A DNA stretch of 64,000 nucleotides, taken from NCBI GenBank assembly GCA_030062745.1, contig CP099850.1, positions 6,262,001-6,326,000 on the forward strand, in the 5' to 3' direction. The notes under the pieces were generated by a model that made no database searches, was not told the DNA's origin, and saw only the letters and a program-made list of their open reading frames with translations. The DNA is from Capitulum mitella. Taxonomy: Eukaryota; Arthropoda; Thecostraca; Pollicipedomorpha; Pollicipedidae. The translations under genes were made by a program, and so were the position numbers. Below, piece by piece: positions 54,513 to 64,000 of this stretch (its first letter is position 1; each line of letters begins with the position of its first letter).

Positions 54513-57416
54513 AGCCGCCAAGGAGCCGCTAACGAGGCTGGCCGGCAGGAGGTGGACCTCGTCCTCGCGGTGAGCTCCTCCCGACTGAGTCCTCGCAGGG
54601 ATAAATCCGCAACGGTGTCCTCCGACCTTCTGATATCTGATAACCGATGGCGTGTCCTCACAGCGACTGCTGCTAACTTCGCCGCCAGACTGCTCGCCAA
54701 CTGCAAGAATGTGTCCTTGAATCTCGCAGACAGCCCTTGTTTCTTACCTCAACCGGAAATAATGTTGAATATACATGGGCAGAAGACATGAAAGCAGTGT
54801 ACTATGATATTTTTGGGGAAATATCACAACCGGCAAGATGAGATCGTCAATGAGATTTTTGATCCCCAATAGCTGGAAACACCACTAATGCATGGCCCTT
54901 GCGAAGAGAAATTACGTGTCAGAGTTCGTTTCAGTTTGACGCTGCTAGGCAACCAGAGCACGTGCATAGCGAATCGAAATCAAGAAAAACTATTCGACGT
55001 GGGTCGCTATGAAGCACAATATTATCAGCTGTACGACCACAATGAATTCTGAACACAAGTTCATTTGGAACATTCACGTAGCATAAAAAGGACACAACCT
55101 CGTGTACGTGGAATCTAAAACTGCATTGTTGCCGCTTCGCAGCATGCAGAGGGCTGCAAACCGGAAGAAAAAGACAAGAGTCCTTGGCCACTGTTTTCGC
55201 ACGCACTTCTGCACCCCATTTTTGTTCTGCTCCCAGCCATAACTGTCCCATGGTCATATCTTACCTTACCCTCGTTGCTGTATGTTTTTCGTTAATTCTT
55301 TTTTCTCAGTCACGCTCTGACTTTAGTGTTGTCCGTCACGCGCCGTGGCCGCTCCCTCGCTCTGCCTGCACGGTCGCCCCAGGCCGAGTGGCGATCGGTA
55401 TCACTGGCGGTAACACGCCAGCGCGCGCTGTCTCGGCCCACATTGTATGCATATCCGTCGTCATGAGCGCCTGCTGGGGGCCGACAGCGCGCGCCGATGG
55501 ATCCTTCACAGCGCGGCGGCGATGAAACGCGGCGATACCGGCGCAGCACGCCGCTGGTATGCGACGGACGACGCGGCCGCGACGGCCGCGCGAGCGCGGG
55601 AGAGGCCGCAGCGAGAACCGGCGTTGGCGGCGCAAAGGAAGCGTTAACCCGCCGCCGAAACTCGGGCTATTCTCCAGAAGCCCACTCGATAACCGACTTG
55701 CCCGGCTCACTCTCTGCCTAAAGCAAAAAAGGTTCGACAGCAATGCAGCTACCGCCATTTCAACATGGCCGCAAAACCATGTTGACGTGGAATGCAGTTT
55801 CGGAGCAGGAGGCAACCGAGGAAGTAGGGTAAGTCGGTTTTCGAGCGCGCCCCAGTGATGCTGGTGATGATTTACTGATCCACACCAACACCACATTCAC
55901 AGGGTGGTGTCGATTCACTGGCCGCTGTGCAGTAGAGGTGGGAGTGGGCTGGCTACCGCACAGAAAAGACCACACGCAATAAGCTGAACACCAGCGGAAG
56001 CAAGCTGAATACCGAACGCAGCCCTGGAAGCAAGCTGAATACCGATTATCACGTTCAATGCGTAAAAGTATTCTTAACGATTCTAAATCAAGAAATTTTC
56101 TTGGTTACAACAGTTGCTGGAAGCTCAGGACTGTTCACCATTTTCATTTTTTATCCCTAACCTTATTCTAATGGTGATACGAAGAGGAATCCTAGAAGTT
56201 CCTCGATGTTTTAAATGCTTATCGACTTAGTACGGTAAACGCATGTTTCGACCTGTAACTGACATCTTATTACTTCATTTCCAATAAGAACAAAGCTGAA
56301 TCATAGTTAGTAAAGACGCAATGGAATCCACAGTCACAGGATACTTCAGCTTACGCGAATAACTGGAACTAAATGAACGGATATTTCCATACGCGTACAT
56401 TCTCTCCCGTCGCCGAGTAGTTTCTTAATGTCTCGGTTGCCTTGTCTTGTGCGGCTCAGCTGGTGTTCATGAGTGAACCCAGATGTTTTGTCATCTGTGG
56501 AAGTATTGCTTGATATTTCAATCCACGAATACATTTTGCGTATGGTGTGTGCGTAACGCGGGCTTACCCTGTCCTAATGTTACGAGTGGTGGAAATCTGG
56601 GACTCGGTTGATGGCTCAGCGCGCCGGCAACAACTGATCGGGTCTGCCGACCACCTTGATTTATCTGTCGTTCCACTGTGCTGACAGTGACGGTGTATTT
56701 TTCCTGCCAGTCGTTATTATCCGTCACTGGCCTTTCATCGCTTGCTGTTTCTTTTTATATTACGTTGTGTTCAACCTCAGCACTGTCGAACCAATCGGTC
56801 CTCTTACGCTATGAACTCTAATATGTCTCACACTGATTTCTTTGATCTCGTATTTCCTCCATGGTGGTAATAAGGTATCTGTCTACTGAATTCATTTTTT
56901 CGATTACCTGTAAACTATTCACCGCAGCAACATTCGTTCTCTTAGACACCAAAAAGAAGACATTCATAATTGAAATAACATTGCACTACCGTTGGAATCT
57001 GGCAAGACACAAAATTTACGGAGCTTGCCACTGTCCTTGACAAATTACAAATATACAGATCGATGCCTAGCCAGCAAAACGTTTTTTTCGTAAAAAGAGG
57101 CCCGAGTAAATATAAATGAAAAACGTGGATGGCACAAACCGTAAACCTGTTTCGCGAATAATACATTTGCTCTTAAAAGAACGGCTACCATGACTTCCGT
57201 AAGGCGAGTCAATGGAAACACTACCCAGCAGAAGGAAATTCGTTGTGGAGTCCTGAATAAATCGGCGATAAGAGCGGTCATTCATCGCCTGCCTGCTCCG
57301 GCTTCGGTGTCGTTCTTTAGTCACGTTACCACGAATTTTCCTGGCGTGCGAAATGACAGAGAGGCACAATAACTGAAAAACAAGACCGCGACCGCCAAAA
57401 ACTGACTCATGTCAAG
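54513..57416. other. Gene-free stretch
   Basis: GC-rich patch at 55400-55640. A short tandem repeat (30-bp period, GGAAGCAAGCTGAATACCGA) lies at 55981-56045. No gene recognised. Confidence 0.4.
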
Positions 57417-57713
57417 GTGCCGCCGTTGACAAATCATCAACCTATCGCCGCTGACCGCCATAAAAGACTACAGACAGAGCCCACTACCAGCTGGCCGTTA
57501 CAAGTCACGATGCTGTGGACGTTAATCGTGCCTACATTTCCTCCATCATGCTTTCTGAGCTGCCGTCGGAGGTCGGAGACTTACGTAACGGCATGGGCAG
57601 ACGATTTGCTGCTGGTTTTACACCATTATCTCGTGATTAACGAGGCACAGCACTCCCGAGGCTGGTCTACACCTTGCTGGCGCCTAGTTAGGATGCAGTG
57701 CTTTGTCGTTTAG
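57417..57713 (+). mobile_element. Possible non-LTR retrotransposon reverse-transcriptase scrap
   Basis: A 98-codon open frame holds AWADDLLLVL, a form of the [YFW]ADD catalytic motif of LINE reverse transcriptases, with LWTLIV about 30 residues before it (compare LWN in R1-like elements) and NEAQHSRGWSTPCWR after it (compare the helix following the motif in that clade). No upstream or downstream domains, poly(A) tail or target duplication was found. If real it is a short dead fragment; chance resemblance is quite possible. Confidence 0.25.
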
Positions 57714-59700
57714 CGGTAAGGTTCGTCAGCTTCGACAAACGATCAATGTTATCCATTACGTACGTGCACATCCCATACAAGCCAGAAGATGCTGGTAGAT
57801 GGTCATGACTAGGAGCCGTAAACCTTCTTGGCATTTAAAAGTCGTGTACCTGTTCTGTTCATCTGGCCAGGAGCGAACACGGACGACTGCAGGGATTGAC
57901 CAGCGCAAACGATTATGCTGATCTCCAAAGCGAACAACGGCTATGCCATTTTGAATTGCGGTCATGTGGAAACTCAGATGTCGCTGATGTACATAAATTA
58001 TTTTTACATTGCATGGTCTTTGGACATCGCATGTAGAGTCCCCTTCAATAAAAATGTTTTGAGATGCAAAAGCTGCGAGTTGTAAGATGTTAAAGCATTT
58101 TGCGTTTTTCCTTTCAGCACCATAATTTGCATTAACCATCCTCCGGTGATGCAGTCCACATCATAACGGCAGTGATATCGCCCGCACCATTTCTGCAAAT
58201 GTCTGATAGTGACAATTACGATATGTGTGACGAAAAGGACAGCAAAACACACAGTAATATGCGTTATCTCGTCATACGTTTTACCCAAGCCACATCATGG
58301 ATGAGGGTCTTGACGATGCTGCTTACATTAATTCTGAAGAAGCGCAGTTAAAACAGCCGCGGCCAGCCTCTCCGATAGGCCCGATTGAGTACATTCCATT
58401 ATAAATCTTCATCGACCATATCCGATGCGTTCTTCTGAACGTCTTTAGACCATTGGCAGTTACGCTTGCTTTTTGAAGCTTCATCGTGGTGAAGTTCTTC
58501 AGCACAAGCTTAGGCAGATGGTCGCACAGACACCAAAACAATGGAGAGAACATGTTGGGAAATTCGTAAGCTAGACACAATTGAATGTTCTAAGCCTAAG
58601 TCATGTTGAATGCATCCGCTCACGCAGCTTAGCTGTCAATATAAGCATACCAACATGGTTCCCGCATTAGGCATTGACAAAACCGGTCATCTTACAAAAG
58701 AGTGCCAGTATATTTCCGCGTTTACATTACGTTTACTTTCCCTGCCTGTAAACGCTCTGCTAATCATGTACAGCTGACATCCACTGCAGTGTTAACAATA
58801 ATTTATTTTCGGCGTTTGTCAACCGCATTAAGCGTCCGCGCACGCAGGAGACTGAGATTAACCAGGCATCACAGGCGTTTCGAGAAATGATGTCTCGGCT
58901 TGCACACGCCTGAAGTCGTGTGCGATGTTCATCAGGGTCGTCTGTATCGGACCCCAGGACGCCATTTGCGGTCACCGGCAGACGTCTGCGGCGTCGGAAA
59001 GTGTATAATGACAATTTACGGCCACTGTACTCTCCGGCGGACACAATACCTGGGGTCCGGCTTCTGAAGGCCCGGCTATCTTGATAACTTTTCCGGCCGC
59101 GGCGGAGGTTAACAGCACGCGATAGAATCATTATGTGAAACACTGCAGTTCGTAGCCTGGGACAGTTTATGGGAAGGCGGGGAGGGTATCGGACCATCTC
59201 TAGGTCCAGATGAACCAAGTCCTGATGAGACCCGCCTAAATTGTCGCTGTTCTGCGCTTCCTGCAGCGCAGACACCGGAACGGTCGCAGCACGCCGACTC
59301 AGACCGCAAGAGGCGGTCCACAAACGCAGAGGCAGAGCCATCTATGAGTGATGTGATGAAGCTGGGCCCGAAACTGGAGGGTCGCGTCGGAGTGCTTTTG
59401 GCAAGCGATTGTGGATTTAAGTAAATCGTTGTGATTAACTTGAATGCTTTAAAGTATGCTGAGACCATGAAACGATCCAAACCCATGCATGGTAATGCAA
59501 CAGGCCTGATTTCAATTGATGAGGCTTTATGTATATATACATTGATGCAAAATGATGACTAAAAAAATTGGTATATATATATATATATATATGTACATAT
59601 ATATATGCATGTATTTCTGCCTTCGCACGAGCAGTTCTCTCTTGTGCCTGTCCATGAAGCAATCTTCGGTTTCCGTGAACTGATCGGCCACAGATGGGCC
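57714..59700. other. Gene-free AT-moderate stretch
   Basis: Includes the (TA)n run at 59572-59610. No recognisable gene; open frames up to 193 codons on the minus strand show no known motif. Confidence 0.4.
59572..59610. repeat. (TA)n microsatellite
   Basis: Near-perfect TA dinucleotides with one GTACAT interruption. Confidence 0.9.
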
Positions 59701-61429
59701 GTCCAGCACCGGGTGCGTGGGATTTGGACGGGTGGGCAGCGACCGCCACGCCGGAGTCCGCCGCTGGTGCTCTCTGTCCCTCGACCCCGTGTCCCCTCGT
59801 CTGACCTCTGGCCGGCGCCTGACAGCGGCCGCTGCGGCCGGCGGCGGGGCGCGCAGCCGACACCTGTGCCCACGCCGAGAGATCCGCACCAGATCGGCGG
59901 CCGCGGCCGGCCGTGTTTTTTACGTGTTTTTTCTCGGCTGCGCCCGTCCGGCCGACATCGTGTCATCGGCTCGCCGGGGGGCGGTCGCCGCCGGGGGGAG
60001 GAGCTCGCCGGACGCGCCACAATGGACGGTTTTTGCCGGCTGGCGGGTAGAGAGGAGGGGCACTACAACCGGCGCTCAGGGGCACAGCCGGCCGAGACTG
60101 AAACCTCTGGCGCGTCCCGGCATCTGAAACACAGATGTTTGTGATTACTGTGATGGGTCGAAATGGTATGAGGACATGTACTGAAGATAATCTGAAATCG
60201 GCGCCAGAACTGTTCCCTGTCTGAGTCTTCCCAAATGCACATGTATCATTTGTGGCACTTTCACAGTTCGACAGAAGATCAAACTATTTTCAGTCGTTCT
60301 TAACAACGGCATTGGTTGAGAGAAGCGCAGTGTTTTGTGAGCAGTTGTCACTTGCGATGAGACCACGGAGACAGTGGTCAAAATGCAGACCCGGTAGAAG
60401 CGCAGAAAACCTATGGCACTTCCCATTCAGATCCTCAGTAAGACCCCGCGTCACATTCTGCTCCGAATCAGATCCCCAGAACAAGTGAGACAGCATGGAA
60501 TAATGGAAGAACAATTGTGACGGCATGGAATGATCTACCTTCTGCAGGCAGCAGAGTCGTTTCCGCAGTTTGCACCAAAATTCACATTTTTTTCGAGCAG
60601 CGCAATACAAGCCTAAATCGACCTTTGTGATTGGCAGTGCCTACATCAAGATATCAAATGCCCATTTTTTATTCTCTGTGATTGAAGATACCGTCCAAAT
60701 AAAATGAACATCGCTGAAGGAGACAAAGATAACAAAAAAACGAAGATTTCTCCCCCCCCATATGACTGCAGTCTCGTTAAGCATTTTCAGATACTAAGGA
60801 CCTTGTGTGCAGTTGTTCCATTGTATCCTTCTGCAACCATAACAATTTACATCTTACAACTTTCATCTTTCTGCAACCATAATAATTTACTTCTTCCAAC
60901 TTTTATGGTCATTTTTATTTTCTTTCTTTGTCCAAGCCCTGCGCAATAGTTTCAATGCGTTGATTCTTCCACGCGCTGTCAAAAGATTATTGTTGCGGCT
61001 CAAGCGTACAGGGAATGTTACAGCGATGCTCATTTTATTATGTGAATACTTCCCCAAACGTGAAAAAGTCCGTTTCACATTCTTTTCCTAGTTTTACCCA
61101 CGACATCCGCCTCCCGCACAGAACCCTTCTTTGGATAAGAGAGTTGCCTTGTAAGGGACCAGGTGGCAACAGCAGACGATCGGAATCCTCCAGATATCCC
61201 AGAGATAGGCAGTATAGATATTATTCCATACAGACTGTTTTTTTGTTTGCCAGCGTGAACGGGACGCCTAACCAGAGCCAGGAAACATCTGACTCCGCGA
61301 GAGTAGCTCAGAAATACGCCGCACAAATGTGCGTATGCAGGTTTGGAGCTCGCACGCTATCACGTAATCAGAGAAAAAAAACATATATAGCACACTTGTG
61401 TGTGTGTGCTACGGACGACTGTAACTACT
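59701..61429. other. GC-rich patch then AT-moderate sequence
   Basis: GC-rich at 59700-60060. A 40-bp tandem pair (CTGCAACCATAAYAATTTAC) lies at 60825-60904. At 60525-60560 the words VTAWNDLP can be read in one frame, recalling the WNxLP motif near the end of LINE proteins; too little for a call. Confidence 0.35.
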
Positions 61430-61820
61430 CAGAGCTGCAGCTGCGAGGGCCGTTCGGCGCGCGCACGGGGGGCGGCTGCCGGCCGCTGTTCGCGCGCCGC
61501 GTCTCCGGCGCGAGCGGCGCAGGCACCGCGGATAGCATCGCCGCGCTCAGTTAATTAGCGCAATTTGAACGATATTCGCCGGGGCGGGTGGCTCGTAAAC
61601 GCGGCCGGCTTGTTAGCGGCTGCCGGCCGGCGTGCAGGCGCCCGGCCCGGCGCCCGGGCCCGGCGACGTTTATGGCGATTAGTGCGTCCGTTACGGCGCG
61701 CCGCATCTGATACGGCTGCTGGCCGTGTTTATGTGACGGCGTGACGCGCGCTCGTCACAGCTCTTGCGTGAGCCGGCCGGCCGGCCGCCGGTGTCCGGCG
61801 GCAGTGTGCGGGCTCTCGGA
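61430..61820. promoter_or_regulatory. GC-rich island with homeodomain words
   Basis: AGTTAATTAGCGCAATTTG near 61549, then GTTTATGGCGATTAG near 61669 (posterior-Hox-type TTTATGGC) in CpG-rich DNA. Candidate element only. Confidence 0.3.
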
Positions 61821-62043
61821 CATCCCCGACTTCTGCTGTCTGACGTCCCAAGGAGAAGTTTGAATGTCGGGTGCAGTCCTTTCATACAAGTCGCATCCAA
61901 GAGCAATGGACAACAGGCGTTTGCCATTTTCTTTTCAGTTCGTTCAAAATATTTTGCCACTCTCCTTGCCTGTTCATGAAGCTGGAAAATCACACTACAG
62001 AATCATTCATATCTTCTATTACGGCCGACGTTTCGTCACATTT

Positions 62044-62079
62044 ATAGCATTATCAAGGCTAACGACTTGATAATGCTAT
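62044..62079. repeat. Hairpin, 14-bp perfect stem, next to an ACGTTTCGTC word
   Basis: ATAGCATTATCAAG (62044-62057) and its exact complement (62066-62079) around GCTAACGA. ATCAAGGCTARCG recurs about 45 bp on, and GACGTTTCGTCACA lies just upstream. The package looks like the end of a mobile element; the family is not established. Confidence 0.6.
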
Positions 62080-62151
62080 GTTCATTATCAAGACGCTATC
62101 AAGGCTAGCGGACTCAAAAGAAGATACAAACGCCTCTTATGCAATAGTCTT

Positions 62152-62153
<2 letters not shown>

Positions 62154-62200
<47 letters not shown>

Positions 62201-62220
62201 CATATATATACATATATGTA
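62154..62220. repeat. (TA)n-rich microsatellite
   Basis: About 67 bp of TA dinucleotides with AAATA and CATA interruptions. Confidence 0.92.
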
Positions 62221-63148
62221 CATTATAAGTGCGTTATATCAAAAATGTAAAACGACCACTGAATGGGATGCAGAACGAGCTAGTCGAACAAGACTTACAC
62301 TGCGGTGAGCACGAAAACTGATGACATTTTTCAAACTTGGAGCAAGGTAAAAGATAGCCGCTTAAAGTATTTTATCTCTGTGCATGTGCAAATTGCACCG
62401 ATAATAAATCATCTCAAGGTAAGAGTCGATAAGTGCTCTACTGCCTCTCCCCAACATCCACCGTACATGAGCATTAACTCACTGTTTTTCCTCTGTCTGG
62501 CATTTCAACGAGATCAACTGCTGTCCTTATGATACATATCATGTGCACTGTGCAGTAGCCTGCCTGCAAGTTCTTGTTCATTCACATTTTCCTTTTGTAT
62601 GTCTGTCTGTCTGTCTCCCCCACGTCGCCTCTCATTTCGTCTCCCTTTCTGTTTTTTAGCGCTATCGTTTGCTTTCCAGTCTGGTGTCTAGATCGTTATC
62701 TATTCCCGTATTTCAGTCAAATCTTTGGGGTGGTGCATCCCTCCAGCCTATTCTCAGCATCTTATTCTGCTCCTTTCCCGTTTCGCCGCTTACTGATGCC
62801 CCCATTCTTTATTTTCTGTACTGTATCAGCCTTTTCTGTTTCCTTTTGTTCCGATCGCACTCCCCTTTGTCCATCAATCGCTATCTCTCGCCCTCTCCAT
62901 ACGCTCCTCTAACCTCTGACCAGTAAGACACCACGGCTCTGATGGGCCCACGCTGACAAAGAAACGCCCCATAAACACCCCATCGGCCATCGGACCATCT
63001 CGTTTATTTTATTTATTCCCTCTCAATTTCTCGGAAACGGCTCGTTAGTTGGAACGGCCGCGGACCTTGACTGAGTCTGGGCCAGGATAAATTAAAGAAG
63101 ACGTAAGTAAGATAGGCCAGACCGCTAATACGCTCATTGTTTGTCCAG

Positions 63149-63337
63149 CGTGTCTACACTGCGGGTCGGCATCAGATACGGGAAGCCATCCCCTCCTCGA
63201 ATACCCCGGAGTACAGTCGGAGCGCGCTGGGACCACCGCCCGCGAGGTCGAACAGGCTGAGGGAGGAGTACAGATCCTGGAGGAGGACGCTCCACAACAA
63301 CGTCATCGTCCAGACTACAGGCTGCTTTAAGGCATAG
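63149..63337 (+). CDS. Possible terminal exon of an unidentified gene
   Basis: After an acceptor-like TTGTTTGTCCAG the sequence reads on open for about 62 codons (RVYTAGRHQIREAIPSSNTP, then EYSRSALGPPPARS, NRLREEYRSWRRTLHNN, ending QTTGCFKA and TAG). GC content is higher than its surroundings and the residues look like ordinary protein. A poly(A) signal follows 77 bp after the stop. I do not recognise the family, and no upstream exon was found. The next gene may extend off the left of this exon through the preceding AT-rich DNA; a chance open frame is the main alternative. Confidence 0.22.
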   Translation, partial: RVYTAGRHQIREAIPSSNTPEYSRSALGPPPARSNRLREEYRSWRRTLHNNVIVQTTGCFKA

Positions 63338-63413
63338 CTGGTTGAGTGAAGACAAACAAGCGTGACCGGCTGCAATCGCACGCTCTGGCTGCCAATAACT
63401 TGTTGGGTAAAAA

Positions 63414-63419
63414 AATAAA
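63414..63419 (+). terminator. AATAAA poly(A)-like signal
   Basis: Canonical hexamer in an AAAAAAATAAATAATTTG context, downstream of the possible terminal exon. Such words are common in AT-rich DNA. Confidence 0.2.
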
Positions 63420-64000
63420 TAATTTGTACGTGCTTGACTCAACACGCATGGGCGTTTGCGTTTTGTTATCCATAAATTGACCTGTTTCACATTTTGACGG
63501 TCATCTATCTCAATCGATGCTCAGTATGATCTTTCTTTACTTCTTGGCTTTGTGAGTAATACAGCTTCATGCAAATAAACGAATGTATTCTTATACGTGC
63601 AGTGTTCCAGTCTCAAAGTTCAATAATCTGCGATACTCGATTGGAGCTTAACCGTGGCGTTTAACTGCAGCATTCATGACGTCAGTTACATGCGTTAATC
63701 CAGTTCATTAGCTTTGGCTGTGTTTTAAACACACATGGACTAAATCCACAGGCCCTGGTGGTCTCAGGTAGTGTATACAGCTAGCAAAGGTTACATTTCT
63801 GTTAGCTAATGTATTCAGTTAGTTAAAATGTGATAGGCGGTAGGAGAAATGATTTATGGGAGATGATTAGTAACTGGCATTTGCATCGCCCGTAGTTGAA
63901 AGCATCTTTTTAAATTTGTGTGCACTTAAACGGAAATGTGACTTCAGAACAAGTAACCGGATCAACATCGAGACGTGTCACAAATGACGGAAGCTTAACC
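63420..64000. other. AT-moderate sequence to window end
   Basis: Nothing recognised. Confidence 0.4.

Larger units (their letters stand above)
61821..63148. other. AT-moderate stretch with hairpin and microsatellites
   Basis: Holds the hairpin at 62044-62079, a TA array at 62154-62220, a TGTC run at 62598-62614 and C/T-rich sequence to 62930. No gene recognised. Confidence 0.4.

Noticed and set aside
60480-60610. WNDLP word as the end of a LINE protein
   Set aside because: Only a few residues fit and the sequence before it does not; kept as a remark, not a feature.
1-64000. tRNA, rRNA or other standard RNA genes
   Set aside because: I looked for B-box-like GGTTCGA words with matching arms and for conserved rRNA stretches and found none convincing; a covariance scan would be needed to be sure.

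Overview
This window reads as nuclear DNA from an arthropod, most likely a crustacean. It holds one gene I can identify with confidence: an Iroquois-class (TALE) homeobox gene on the plus strand, closest to Drosophila mirror. The case rests on an N-terminal CCDTG..YTDP..CSCQY block, a near-canonical Iroquois homeodomain, and the later KPRIWSLADLA block, spread over exons with GT-AG introns. Clade and ortholog are inferences from remembered family sequence, not from a search. GC-rich stretches keep abundant CpG, which argues against a vertebrate-like methylated genome.

Layout. 1-22330: no recognisable genes; AT-moderate DNA alternates with very GC-rich islands, several minisatellites and hairpins. 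22330-23140: GC-rich promoter and 5' leader with a short candidate first coding exon. 23141-28128: a 5 kb first intron with a 265-bp hAT-type MITE (perfect 8-bp target duplication) and three GC-rich islands. 28129-35179: coding exons 2-5 with three introns. 35180-about 35920: 3' UTR ending at a poly(A) signal. 35920-64000: mostly non-coding, again with GC-rich islands carrying homeodomain-type AT words, plus a possible LINE reverse-transcriptase scrap near 57.6 kb and a possible terminal exon of another gene near 63.2 kb.

Reading frame. Splice phases agree for exon 1 to 2, 3 to 4 and 4 to 5, but the sequence needs two irregularities explained: one extra base just after the homeodomain, and a phase mismatch between exons 2 and 3. 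Single-base assembly errors are the simplest explanation of both; alleles or a damaged copy are alternatives.

Most unusual feature. Three splice sites of this gene sit in small tandem duplications: the exon 2 acceptor (copy 280 bp upstream, opening a 72-nt in-frame candidate exon whose donor lies in a long inverted repeat), the exon 3 end plus donor (four 43-44-bp copies), and the exon 5 acceptor (two copies 41 bp apart). The wide flanks with islands of TAAT, TGATTGAT, octamer and TTTATGGC words fit the large regulatory landscapes known around Iroquois genes in other animals, but enhancer activity here is inference only.
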